Positions 35,934 to 46,122 of a stretch of 46,122 nt of DNA are shown here, piece after piece; the first letter of the stretch is position 1; each line of letters starts with the position of its first letter. The position numbers and the translations under genes were made by a program. This DNA comes from Pezizomycotina sp. ARF18. Lineage: Eukaryota; Ascomycota. The stretch covers positions 1-46,122 of the forward strand of contig AZLU01000289.1 of the NCBI GenBank assembly GCA_002224055.1. The letters are read 5' to 3'. Under the pieces are notes generated by a model, which worked only from the letters and a program-made list of their open reading frames with translations, was not told where the DNA came from and did not search any database.

Positions 35934-36345
35934 TAAAATCCACGCGGACCACCACGCATCAAGCTCTTCAAGTTCTTGCTGCTTCGATTGGCTGTACCGG
36001 AACCACGTTCCAAAAACCTTGGTACCGCTCTCTACCTCATGCTCGCACGACGAGTCAAAGCCTTTCTTGCATCCAATCCTAGCCTTCCTAAGCCCCTCCC
36101 GACGCCGCACGACTCTAGTGAATCGTCCGGCGCAAACATCCTTACCTACCTACCGTTTACCTTCCCAAGCGCGAATTTCTCCCGCGGAGCTTCCGGCGCC
36201 GTCGGCCGTCCCGTGGAACCGACTAGCGCGACGCTATCGTCGCTTCCGTCGGCGTGGAAGCCGGTAGCCTGCCTGAAAGCGGCGTGAATTTCGGCGGTCT
36301 AAGGCTCGGGGGTGCGAGAACCAATAGGGGAGGGGAGTTTGGTTC
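35934..36345 (-). pseudogene. Decayed paralogue of the 37 kb unknown gene
   Basis: Minus-strand fragments EIHAAFRQATGFHADGSDD, VALVGSTGRPTAPEAPREKF, and VRMFAPDD match, in order, segments of the gene at 36996-37629. Two positions where the partner has coding residues are stops here: the Trp of PEPW is TAG, and a second TAG lies in GR*VRMFAPDD. Further matching peptide (GTWFRYSQSKQQELEELDAW) continues to about 35.93 kb in another frame. The family is unknown. Confidence 0.5.
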
Positions 36346-36566
36346 TTTCTTTAAGAGGCGGGCTTGACCATTTTCCTGGTGCCGATGTTGAAAAAGCCGG
36401 TTGATGTTTCGATTCTTGTACTCAGCAACTGCGAAAACGTGCCTTCAAAGTTATATAGCAAACCGTTTTTAACTCAGAAAAGAAAGAAGCTAGATGTTGT
36501 CTTACTACAGAAGCGGAAATTTCTTTCGGACGCTTGGCTTTCAAAGATACCGCATATCGCTCACCG

Positions 36567-36612
36567 TTATTTTATTTTATTTTATTTTATTTTATTTATT
36601 TATTTATTTTTT
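36567..36612. repeat. TTTTA then TTTA microsatellite
   Basis: About six TTTTA units changing into TTTA units, just downstream of the decayed paralogue locus. Confidence 0.85.
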
Positions 36613-36995
36613 GAAAATTTCAGAACGAGGTGGGGACTAAGTTGAACTCCAAACTGATAGAATTTTATACAAATTGCCTTGGATTGGAAAAAAAAAAAGA
36701 CTTCTAAAAAATGAGTTTAAAAAATATAATGGATAAAATATTATTATCCTTTAAAAAACAGAATTAGTAGCGTACGTTTTTATACATATTCTGACGTACA
36801 ATTAGAAGATACACATTGGTTTATGCGAATATATGCAAGTTACTAAAAGTTTGCGGAAGATCTCGATGCTACTAGAAGTGTTTTTATAATATATATATTT
36901 CATTTTAACGGTAGCTAATGCTTTATTTATATTTTAATATTTTGAATCGCTCACATTTTTTTATTTTTATTTTTATTTTTACCTAATGAGCTTTA

Positions 36996-37629
36996 CTAGC
37001 AGTATCTCGATAGTTTACTTGGATGATGAGATGTCGGCGTTTTCCTTTGCGACTCGGAGGTAATAGCTAGCAGAGTAGGGCATACCCCAAATGCAATGGC
37101 TTTTTCAAGCCTAAGCTGCGCTGCTTCGGTCCATTGGAACCAATTCCCACTACCCGTTGTACCATCCTCTAGCTCGAAATATGACTCCCCTCCCTCCCAT
37201 CCAATATTAGCCTCATCGAGCTTTTCATCGAAGTCACCAATTTCCACCCAGTCGTCAGGAGCAAAGATCCTCACCATCCTACCAGTATCCTTCATCTTTG
37301 CGAACGCGAATTTCTTCTTGGGGGCGTTCGGCGCCGTCTTTCGTCCCGTGCAGCCTACAAGCGCGACGTCATCGTCACTCCGTCAGCGCGGAACCCTATA
37401 GCCTCCTTAAAAACGGCGTGCATTTCTGGGATCCAGGGTTCGGGGTAGTCTATGATTATATAATGTTGACCGAGAAGCTGCGGCTGGGGAGACGGCCCTG
37501 GAGGTCGTCGTCGAGACCGAGGTTGGAGTCTTCGTCGCGATCATGGTTGTCATCGGTGTAGTCCCTATGCGCGTGCGCGTTCGCCTGCTCGGTGCTCGGC
37601 GCGTCGCTATAATCTGTATCAGACTGCAT
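36996..37629 (-). CDS. Unknown acidic protein, about 200 codons, frame-disrupted
   Basis: I do not recognise the family. The ATG at 37627-37629 begins an Asp-rich N-terminus (MQSDTDYSDAPSTEQANAHA). After one frame change near 37465 comes HYIIIDYPEPWIPEMHAVFK, then EAIGFRADG. A second change near 37385 leads to DDDVALVGCTGRKTAPNAPK. A third near 37295 leads to GRMVRIFAPDDWVEIGDFDE, ESYFELEDGTTGSGNWFQWT and EKAIAFGVCPTLL. The stop is at 36996. Conservation of the same peptides in the same order at 35.93-36.35 kb on the same strand argues that this is a real protein that has been duplicated. Confidence 0.5.
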
Positions 37630-39225
37630 GGGGAAGATAATTTCTTTCTTTTGTTCTCTCTGGACGCCGAATGGTCCTCTAAGAAGACAACTAAATGCCG
37701 CGGTAGATGGATTAACGGGTTAACAGGTTAAAATCTTTCCCTCCTGCTGTGGGAAAGAAGCCTTGTCTTGATCCAGCCGTAAAATTTGGAACGTATATCT
37801 GCAATAGCTAGGTGTATTGAGATAGATCCCACCTTAAAGGGACTGGTCGAGGAAAGCTCAGCGATAATGACGGTGGCGGTTATAGGCTTTGGTTAAAGGA
37901 CTCTTAAGGAGGATATGGCTAGGGTCATAAAAAAAGTTCCTGCTCGGAGGCTCTACAGTTACTTAAGTAGGTTTTTCTGTTAGTCTTTCTTACTTTTCTT
38001 TCTTTCTTTGTTTCTGGGCTTTCTGAGGGGTTTTCTTCACACTAGACCTTGGATAGTAAAACGAGTATGAAGGTGGAAGCGGAAACCAGTATTTGCTTTT
38101 ACTTCTTTAATGTGAATCTGTAACTGGCCCACTGGCAGCAACTTAAAACTTTCCCTGGGAATACTAAGGAGTACTTTAAGCCTCCATTTGTATGTAGGGC
38201 AAGTGGAACAAGTCCTAGGAATTCCCCGTACTGTAGCGGTACCAATAGTCACAAAGACCATACGCCAAATTTGCGAGAACCATTGTTTACGCATCGCGAC
38301 TCCCGATCCAACATGTACGTAACATCAGCTGATTCCTTTGGCTTCTCGCAGACATTGAAAGATTCACAGACTGGAACCGGACTTAAACAGGTGGAATGAG
38401 AGTTAGATTTGCAATTCCGTGTTATCTTATCCATTGTGGTTTCTCTTTCTCTCTCTGTCTATAGACATAGCTAGAGGGAGGTCATCCCGTTGTCTAAGTT
38501 TACCTCCCTTGGACATCAAATTAATCCACCTTTTCCCCCCTCTTAATATGCGTGGTTTCTGATACTTCGCTATTGCTATTAACACATATCCCTAACATGA
38601 ATCACCGATTTACAGCCACGGGAGGATCATACATTGTAGATTATTCTTCATTTTCTGAGCCAAAGGTTTTAGTGTGGCTACCGCCGCTACCGTTACTGTA
38701 GTTTGGGATCCTCAATTTATGCATAGGAGCAAAATTCTGGAGGAACAAAGGGAAAGTTCGATCCCGCCTGTCCCTTACTTCAGTTTTGTTCCCGTGTCTT
38801 TTCCTTGTTATCTCTTTGTCCTTATTATTCAACTATTGTTCATTCCCAAAACTTGACAACGGGGATACCGGTCCAAGGAAGAATCCAGGAAGAATACAGA
38901 GAGAATCCAGAAAGAATTCAGGAAGAACCTAGGAAGAATCTAGACAGGCGGAAATGCACTTGAAAGCTATCATTAGAAGGCTTTACTGCTTCAATATCGC
39001 CGCCGCGATTAGTCTCATGACGGTACCATCAACCATTGGCGGCAAAGGATACGATGGAGAGCCATTCCACCTGAACGTTGTGAGGGGAACTAGCTCTGGG
39101 CTTATTTCTTTTCAACAATATGGACGCTGTAACGTTGTCTTGAATCTACTTGATACTTTTCCCCCTTCGCTTTGATAGTTCAGTATGCAATGCCAGGATA
39201 TGTGTCGGATATAAAACGCACATCC
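37630..39225. other. Spacer without recognised gene
   Basis: Nothing recognised apart from the degenerate tandem repeat at 38873-38945. Open frames are short (up to about 85 codons) and have no domain or splice context. Confidence 0.5.
38873..38945. repeat. Degenerate 11-12 bp tandem repeat
   Basis: About six copies of GGAAGAATCCA with single-base changes between copies. Purine-rich on the plus strand. Confidence 0.8.
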
Positions 39226-39817
39226 TCAAACCCCAAATGTCGACGGTATACCTCCGTTATCGCGACCGACGCCGAAATAAGATCTCGTCGCGAATGAAGG
39301 ATCGCTTTGGACGATATTGTATAGTTCAAGAAGGCGCCTCTTCTCTTCTTTAACCCTACTATTATTGCTTACACTATCGCCTGTTGAGGGCGGCTCGCCA
39401 CCCTGGCCCCTCTCATAACTCATTTCTTCATACCAGCGCCCGGTGAGGTCACAAACAACGTACGAAGGTCTGACGCCGTCTATCCACACCCTCAAATTCT
39501 GCAAGGCATCGGTGTTACCGCCGTACCAACGCTTACAAGCGTTAGTGCTATCTGCTGCAGCCTGAGTATCCAATGACGATAAGCTCGACGAAGAAAGTTT
39601 AAAAAACAAAAACATACCCTGACAAGCCTACTAATAAAGCTATATCCCGAATGATGGAAAGAGCCTCATGAGCTTGTTTAGTCTGGGACCCTAACCCTAA
39701 CCCTTCGTAGGGTCCCAGACTAGAGGTTGTTTCTAGCCAAGTTCGAGGTAAACATTTAAGCGATGTAATGCATGGCGAAGAAAAATTTTGCGAAATGGAG
39801 CTGGTACCTGTCAGCAT
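39226..39817 (-). CDS. Possible two-exon hypothetical protein
   Basis: Exon 1 starts at the ATG 39815-39817 (MLTGTSSISQNFSSPC), has a hydrophobic end (ALSIIRDIALLVGLSG) and contains the telomere-like palindrome. A donor GTATGT at 39617 and acceptor CAG at 39562 define a 56-base intron. The second exon contains ADSTNACKRWYGGNTDALQN and YVVCDLTGRWYEEMSYERG and ends at 39226. With the splice as drawn the two frames differ by one base, so either the splice is wrong or this is another single-base indel. The family is unknown. Confidence 0.3.
39681..39720. repeat. Palindrome enclosing interstitial telomere-type repeats
   Basis: GTCTGGGACCCTA (39681-39693) is the exact reverse complement of TAGGGTCCCAGAC (39708-39720). 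The left arm and loop read ACCCTAACCCTAACCC, close to three units of the fungal telomere repeat TTAGGG. The whole can fold as a 13-bp hairpin with a 14-base loop. Confidence 0.85.
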
Positions 39818-41234
39818 CAGCGAATGCTTAGCTTTCGCGAACCGAACTAATGCGAAAGCGCACTGGCTCGCGAGGGCTTTTTATAGAGGGGCTTGTCTGC
39901 CCTAATGCGTGCTGCATGCAGTCACGATTTGCGACGGACACTAACTTAAAGGACGTTAGACTATATCGCCCGAGACTAGCGAGCTCTGGCCAAGACCCTA
40001 AGCAAGAAATTGAATATCTAAAGAAAGTAATAGACATTATTGACTGCTTAACCAGGAATTTGGACTCCATATACTCCACCTGCCATTTCACGACTATGCA
40101 ATTTCTGTTCGTTACGAGGAAATAGTATTTTCTGCATGCGACTTCCCACGAAGATCGACATTAGAGGAAAAAGGCGGATTTGACGAAACCGGAAAAACTT
40201 AACAAATCCCTCCGGAATTCGCGGATAGTGACGTCTAGGGTACCCCCGTAGTTCTAGCATGGCTTAGTATACGGCGAAAAATAGGTCCGTCCAGAACCTG
40301 TGTAACAAGGGATACACCATACGTGAAGAAGTGTATATCTGATCGCTCTTTCCTTATTCTCATTTAACCCCCGGCCGCCCAGATCTCACCAGGAGTGTGT
40401 TACGGATCCCCAAGTCTGAACTCCCGAATCGAGATCCTTAAACTCCTTAAACCCTCAAAATATACCAGTAAAAACGGCTTCGATATCCTCCCCACGCTGC
40501 TATCGATCTTGTATCTTTTTCCATTACATATTACTATTATTAAACCGTCGAAAGGGCCTTTTTCGATGTTTAAGATTTTTCTCCGTTCGAGCGAGGGAGG
40601 TTATATTTCTAGTGGAGACCCGGATCTCAAACTGCCCAATCAAAACACCCACGTGCCGGTTCCGGTAAGAGTTCTTGGGTGCAATTTGCAGAAGGCCTAG
40701 CAGGTAATTTCGGGGCATGCATAAGACATGTATCAGACAAGGAAGGTATCGGCAAGTAAAAACAATAATGTTGGTGATGGCCGCCGTCGCAGCCTTAGAA
40801 TTGGACGAAACTCGAATGGGATAAGGCCGGCTTCTTCTCCGCAATTTTAAACAACCAACCGCAGTTATACAAGCCATCTAAACCCCGCAAAAATAACAAT
40901 ACGTTAATTTTGGTGTGCGGTTTTTGCATTTGGACGGAGGGAAAAAGCACGCCATTTCATTGGCGTCGGCACTTTTATATTACCTGCTGCATCGTACGAA
41001 ACTCTTTGTCCTTCAGTTATATGGAACCACGAGGCCGAAAGTACCAGTGTACATTTTCAAGCTGACGAATTGCCATGGAATGCGCGTTGCCATTTCAAGA
41101 AAATCTTGAATTTAAAGCACGTGACATGCATCGTGTGGGGAATATGGACGGGAAATCTTGGTGTTTATAAAATAGGGAGTTAAAAGGACCCTCCATTTCC
41201 CCGCCGATTCTCGTAAAGGCCCATTCATGATAAT
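39818..41234. other. Spacer without recognised gene
   Basis: Frames of 70-117 codons on both strands (for example 40524-40877 minus, 39850-40125 plus) overlap one another, have no recognisable domain and no splice support. Nothing is called. Confidence 0.5.
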
Positions 41235-42028
41235 TTGCCCATTTCATCTTCTTTACTAGAAACTCCATATTCCCATGATCCAATCTACCAAAAGCCTTAC
41301 AAAGATGGCGCGAACGACAACAAAAACAACAATAAATACGAAATCGCGAACCCTCCCACCGAGCTATGGCTCGAAATATGCTCCCATCTCTCCTACACCT
41401 CCCTGAAATCCCTCCAGCAAACTAACCACTACTTTTCCTCCTTACTATCGCGTGCGTCACCGAAATCGCATTCCACGATAGACAAATTGCTCTTCCGTGA
41501 TTACCCATACCCGCACATACCCTCCGCCTATACCCTGCACCCTTTACTCGCGCCGAACCTCGCGCTCCACGGCCGAACCGTAACGGAATCTAGATACGGC
41601 AGCGGGTACGACGTAACCCTCGACTGTCGGCGCGAAATATCTGCGCTCTTCGAAATATTCAAATTGTTCATATCGCATCCGTCCCACGGCGTCTTCGACG
41701 AGAACGCGCTGTCGCCGTGCGTGGAGAGTATATCCGCATCGAACCACGAGACTGGTTGGCCATACTCTGGACTCTTAGCAAATAGCTTTACTGTTACTTC
41801 CGCCAACGGTATATCGGTTTTCGACGTATTAGTGGGACGGACGGTGTTTTTGTATTACGTGTTAGGACTGTGGAGAGGAAGAGGCGCTTGCGATACGGGG
41901 ACGGCAGTCGGGAAGATGAGGTGATGCGGGTTTAGATGGCTAGCCGCGCAGCTAGAGTGGATATTGCGATGCCCTGTTACGGAGACACAGTGGATTTGCT
42001 AGAAAAGAAGATTAAAGAGAAGGTGTGA
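41235..42028 (+). CDS. F-box protein A
   Basis: Putative substrate adaptor of an SCF ubiquitin ligase. The F-box lies at residues about 40-75 (PPTELWLEICSHLSYTSLKS, then LQQTNHYFSSLLS). It is followed by LLFRDYPYPHIPSAYTLHPL, a middle region with FISHPSHGVFDENALSPCVE, and the C-terminal motif ANGISVFDVLVGRTVFLYY. The main frame stops at 41924. A further family-like tail, DTVDLLEKKIKEKV, ends at 42028 in another frame, so the gene probably runs that far with one frame break. Its relatives in the window share the order F-box, LFRDxP, LHPxL, G(V/I)xVFDxL. The substrate is unknown. Confidence 0.7.
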
Positions 42029-42400
42029 AATTGTTACGGGAAGCGGAGGTTATGAAGCATGGGAGAGGTGCAACAGTCGGCTGTAAGCTTGGGTGTTTGT
42101 TGTTTTTCGGCGAGACGAGGCTGACCAGCGCCTCGGAAAAAATGGAATATCCTGATATGAGATAAATTATATATAAGCGTTTAGTGCTGGCATTCGAAAT
42201 ATATGCGAATAGTATTTGGAAGACTTTATATATCTGCGAATTCTTGATGACTTTGCAGAAGGATGTTTGGGTTCGTGATACTATGAAGAACTCTATGGAG
42301 GCATATTTTATTTCAGCCCAGATATTTGTCTGTATGCTACTGGAAAGAGGGATGGCTCCAAAGGAGCGGACTAGATATGCCACTAAATAGTTATTGTGTA

Positions 42401-43099
42401 TCAAGCAAAGCTCAACCTCTCAAAAACCCTTTCCTCCGCGATCCTCTCCCTCAGCATCTTCCATTAGACTTCGTCATGAAACGCCTTGTGTGGACACCCC
42501 TCACAAGCCACCCCATAGTCCAACGCAGCCATAACCAGGTCCGCAGTCCACGATCATCGCGACCATAAGATCGAACACCGTGACCCCCTTCCCCTCGGCA
42601 GCCGTTACGTCTAATCCTCCATGTCCGCGGATGTTAATGCGCAGGCTAGAGACGGCGGGGACGTGCGTTCTCGCGCTAGACCTTGATGGGACCGCTATCG
42701 TCTCGGATGAAGCGGATGACGAGCGCGAGGGTGTCGAATTTGAGACCCCACGGTGAAAATTTATGATAGCTTACGTGGCCGGCGGGAACGCGTTGCTTGG
42801 AAGGAGGAAGGGTGGTAGATGATAAGTGAAGGCGTGACATTGGAGGGTTTGTCGCGGAACAGGATGAGATCGAGCGTGGGACTGGAAGATGAGGACATAA
42901 GGAGGGCGTTGAAGTAGCTGCAGACCGTCTGGAGAGACTTTAGAGTGCGGTAGTCGAGCTGCTCGAAGATGCCCAGCCAGAGCTCGACGGGGAGGTGGAT
43001 GTGCTTGTTGGAGTCTAAGGACTCATCGCGTCGTCGGCATCCATGGCTAAATAGTTCTGGAGCAGTATTGAGTTTTTGTGGTTCAATGGGAAATGACAA
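42401..43099 (-). CDS. F-box protein B, frame-disrupted
   Basis: The start ATG at 43097-43099 opens MSFPIEPQKLNTAPELFSHG. The F-box is HLPVELWLGIFEQLDYRTLK, then SLQTVCSYFNALLMS, followed by LDLILFRDKPSNVTPS. After the frame stops at 42761 the family continues in other frames: THVPAVSSLRINIRGHGG, GKGVTVFDLMVAMI, then MLRERIAEERVFERLSFA to a stop at 42401-42403. At least two single-base breaks plus one possible stop after HDEV lie in this half. It is homologous to gene A in every block and faces it tail to tail. Confidence 0.6.
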
Positions 43100-43301
43100 A
43101 ATTGAGTAGGGAATGAAAGAATACTATTACTTGTAGATAATTCAACATTTGTACCTTGTCTTTCGCTGATTTTCTCATTTGCTTATATTTTCACTGCAAA
43201 ACTAGAAAAATCACGAAATAAAGTCAACAACTTCTAAAAAGCGTAACATTTCCGGTGGATAACTATTGACTTTTCTGACTGTGCATCACACTTAGAATTC
43301 A

Positions 43302-44059
43302 ATGGAGAACATGCCGTCTAATGACAAACGCGAACTTGTCCCCGGGCCCAAAATTCAGACGTCCATTTTACCGCCAGAGCTTTGGCTACAGGTCTTCGAG
43401 CGCCTTGACTACACCACGCTTAAAGGTCTCCTACCAGTTTGCCGCACGTTCAACGACCTTCTTAACCCACCTCGGAAGATCGCTGCGGTCTTCGTGATCA
43501 CTTGCCAATTAAAGCCGTGAGGTGATCTGGAGACCCGGAGCTGGGCCCGCATCGAACCTAAGCTTCACCCATACTTGAAAACAATGCGCGGAGGCTTAAG
43601 CAAATGCCAGTTGAGGAAGTCTAGCAAAACCGTGATCCTGATGGGCCAGATAATACCGCGTTGTGGGATATAGGCAGGCCAAAAGAAACTCTTTGCCACA
43701 CTACGAGAACGTCAGTTCGCCGGCCGCTCAAGTCCTCCATCTAGAGGCTTGGAGGTGGGGCGATCGGGATATCCCAAAAATCGTTTGAAGGCTTTGTTTG
43801 TTAGATCATACGACCGCGAGGGCGTGAAGCTCATAGAAGCCGTTATGGCGAGGATCGTACTGAAGTATAGATTCAGTTGGGCGGCTGGTGCGCGGAGAGT
43901 CAACGTGAACCTTCTGAATATCCTTTCGACTCGAATGTACAACAAGATACTAAAGAGGATTTTGTGCGGCGATGGATTGGTTGGCAACAAACTAAAAGCC
44001 GGGCGTCACTGAAGCATTCAGAGAAAGAGCCGAAAGATGAAGCGGAATATCGCTTATAG
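43302..44059 (+). CDS. F-box protein E, frame-disrupted
   Basis: The start MENMPSNDKRELVPGPKIQT precedes the F-box ILPPELWLQVFERLDYTTLK, then GLLPVCRTFNDLLNP. One base shift near 43485 gives LFRD; then ARIEPKLHPYLKTMRGG matches the LHPxL block. The C-terminal domain continues in a further frame with LEVGRSGYPKNRLKALF and YDREGVKLIEAVMARIV, the counterpart of the GVTVFDL motif, and a charged tail ending at about 44059. Several breaks and at least one stop separate these blocks, so it may be a pseudogene. Start and F-box are clear; the rest is a composite. Confidence 0.5.
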
Positions 44060-44204
44060 TCGGTGGGAAAAAGTAGGAGACGTAATAATGGCGCTACCAA
44101 TATTAAGGATTGTTTGGGTGATATCGAGGACGGCCTGAAAGAATATCTACCCGTGAGTCGGATGCAAGAAATCAAAGTTATTAAAGGATATGAGATCGGG
44201 ACTA

Positions 44205-44843
44205 CAGTCAGTGGACAAAATGTTGGGACACTTGCCTAAAACGGCAATTTCTTCAAGTTCTACAATATCTTAAATTAACGATAACTCACTCAATTATTGT
44301 TCGATTTTTATAAAATTAAAATTATGTTTATCATATATATAATAATAACATATTAAAATTTATTATTTTTTAAAATCTTTATATATAAAAAATATATATT
44401 ATTTTTAAACTTACATTACAACGTCAGTATTTAATAAAAATTTATAAAATTAAAATATTTTATAGACTTTATATTAGTCTAAACACATATTTAAATTTTA
44501 AAAAAATTTATTATAAATTAAGCTATATATAATCTTTCAATTTTAAGTAGTTTAAAAACGCACGTTTTTCGTACAATTTTGCGTATTTTACATATAAAAA
44601 GTGCGTGAAGCACGTGTTTTTAAAAATACGTAAATATTAAAAATTACTACGTCATGAATTTTTAATAAGTTTTTTAAAATTTAATATAGTTGTTTACGAT
44701 ATATATTATAATATATTTAAATTTCAGCTAATTTTATCGAGTTGTCGTTGCGCTATTGTCAATTGAAAAGTGTAAAAATCACACTTTTGTATGGGAAAAC
44801 TGCCGTTTTAGGAAGTGTCCCAACACTTTTGTCCACTGACTTG
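44205..44843. mobile_element. Tc1/mariner-like miniature inverted-repeat element (MITE)
   Basis: The left end CAGTCAGTGGACAAAATG (44205 on) and the right end, read inward from 44843 as CAAGTCAGTGGACAAAAG, form terminal inverted repeats of about 45 bases that extend through GTTGGGACACTT and CCTAAAACGGCA with only a few gaps and changes. Both ends are flanked by TA (44203-44204 and 44844-44845), the target duplication of Tc1/mariner elements. Weaker inverted similarity continues further in. The 639-bp body is extremely AT-rich and carries no transposase frame, so it is non-autonomous or eroded, possibly by repeat-induced point mutation. Confidence 0.85.
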
Positions 44844-44852
44844 TACACGGTC

Positions 44853-44898
44853 TGACTTGAAAGAAGTAAATGCAGTTGACTTGAAAGAAGTAAATGCA
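44853..44898. repeat. 24-bp tandem duplication next to the MITE
   Basis: TGACTTGAAAGAAGTAAATG plus four bases occurs twice in a row, starting 8 bases after the right TA of the MITE. In frame on the plus strand it duplicates DLKEVNA. Confidence 0.8.
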
Positions 44899-44999
44899 TC
44901 ACGCTCTTCTGAGGCATATTCATCATCTCAACAGTCAATCAACTTTGTAGATCAATCTCCCAACAAGTTGCGTCTTATCAATCCACTCTCCGATAAGCT

Positions 45000-45720
45000 T
45001 CCAATCTTAATCGCTCATCACTACTGTTCCCTGCTCCGCCATCCACGTATAGCCCAAATGATATCCTGTTTGCTGTTTCTCCTGCCTCGCTTGGTATGGT
45101 AGTTTGTATAACGCTTCCGCATCCTGTATATACAGAGTATCACCGCCATAAAAAGTCGAAGATCGTAATCCCAGCTTTATACTTCCCACTAATTGTAACT
45201 GTACCCCACGTCACGTCCGGAAAGCACCACTACGGAGACGTCAAGTTCGGGACGGCTAGCAGGAGGAACACAAACATTCTCCGTCCAAATAGTCCTTTCG
45301 GGTTGTGCAAGAGGACGGCAGCAGAGGACGGTCTCCACTCGTCGTAGAAAAGGTTTTGATTAGGATGCGACATATTGAAGTCCGTGACGAACGAATTCTG
45401 TGACGAACATCAGGAAAGCTAGCTTCCCTCGTTGAATCAGGTGTCGACGTCAGGAAGAATCTTCTTTAGGTAGAAATGGAATAGTGCCTTGACGTCATCA
45501 ACCTCTTCGTGTTTTCGGGTAAATCTATATAACAGCATAGCATTCTAACTGTGAGAGTTTCAGCTGCTGTGGTGGAGAGGTCGTTGAAGTGTTTGCAGAC
45601 GCTCGAGGTTGAAGAATATTTGAGCTAGACCTCGTTTGGAAGATCCGCAATAGTCATCGCTGCCCTTACCCGCAAGCGGACCCTTCGTATAGTGCTGAAA
45701 ATGACTGAGTGCCACAGGAA
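45000..45720 (-). pseudogene. Decayed F-box family member D
   Basis: Minus-strand pieces in family order: an F-box core (LAQIFFNLERLQTL, and in the next frame VCKHFNDLSTTAAETL) at about 45.65-45.56 kb; FNMSHPNQNLFYDE at about 45.37 kb, matching FISHPSHGVFDE of gene A; NVCVPPASRPELDVSV at about 45.27 kb; and SGKYKAGITIFDFLWR at about 45.17 kb, matching the GVTVFDL motif. The blocks lie in several frames with extra stops, and no start could be placed. It is probably a pseudogene, although sequencing indels may exaggerate the damage. Confidence 0.45.
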
Positions 45721-46122
45721 GATGTTACCAATGATGTTATTGAATCTCAAGCAAAAGGTTTAATGATAAATAAATATTTATGAACTTAAGAGGGAAGAAA
45801 AGAAAAGAAAGAAAAGAAATTCTGACGGTGGTCACCGACAAAAACCGCTTGGCTTCTTCTATTTATGAGTAGCCCCATATTTCCGCAGCTACCAAACTCA
45901 TAGACAAACAACCGCAGCCAACAACCACACATCACGATCTCTCCATCATCCTAAGCAGTTGTATCACAGCATGGGGGTCACGTGAATCAAGGAGGTGATT
46001 CTGGTGTCTCTTTTCTAGATCGTCGTCCCCCCATTTCAGGTTCTAATGAGACCAGAAACGAATCCCACTCATTATCATCGATGCCCATGCGTTTAAAGAT
46101 TCCGTATTCCAACCGTCATTTA
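45721..46122. other. Right window edge, nothing recognised
   Basis: Contains an A/G-rich tract (45790-45818) and no open frame of note. The 5' part of F-box member D or its promoter may lie here. Confidence 0.4.

Overview
The window looks like nuclear DNA from a filamentous ascomycete (Pezizomycotina). The reasons are the gene families (a fused dioxygenase-P450 oxylipin synthase, a fungal RBR ubiquitin ligase, an ACR3 arsenite permease, a DDHD phospholipase and a Zn2Cys6-like cluster), the short 55-175 nt GT..AG introns, the GC-rich exons in AT-rich spacers, and the long homopolymer and microsatellite tracts. I could not identify the species.

Layout. ACR3 arsenite transporter, minus strand, 1839-3380. 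Gene-poor spacer to about 8 kb. DDHD-type intracellular phospholipase, minus, about 7984-11216. A gene-poor stretch follows (11.2-20.7 kb) with one GC-rich multi-hairpin element at 12134-12247. Psi-producing oxygenase (ppo), plus, 20819-24600. A large Cys-rich RBR E3 ligase, minus, 25209 to about 29112, with three successive RING1-like modules, an IBR and a RING2. A protein at 31117-32246, minus, carries a GATA finger followed by a Zn2Cys6-patterned cluster. Small hypothetical genes lie at 32390-32671 and 33867-34298. From 35.4 kb to the end there is a cluster of F-box family members, two of them decayed, mixed with a pair of related unknown genes and a 639-bp Tc1/mariner-like miniature transposon at 44205-44843.

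Reading frames. Nearly every recognisable long gene is cut by single-base insertions or deletions, often in short homopolymers, while the family-conserved protein continues in another frame and catalytic motifs and splice sites are intact. The simplest reading is an indel-prone assembly rather than mass pseudogenisation. A few loci also carry substitution-type stops (35.4 kb F-box, 36 kb paralogue, 45 kb F-box) and look like real decay. CDS coordinates below are therefore gene spans, not clean open reading frames.

Function. The oxygenase and the phospholipase could both act in fatty-acid and oxylipin metabolism, but they are about 10 kb apart and on opposite strands, so no cluster is claimed. 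The RBR ligase and the F-box proteins all belong to ubiquitin conjugation. The most novel-looking items are the GATA plus Zn2Cys6 protein, the triple RING1 RBR protein, the structured GC-rich element at 12.1 kb and the expanded F-box family.
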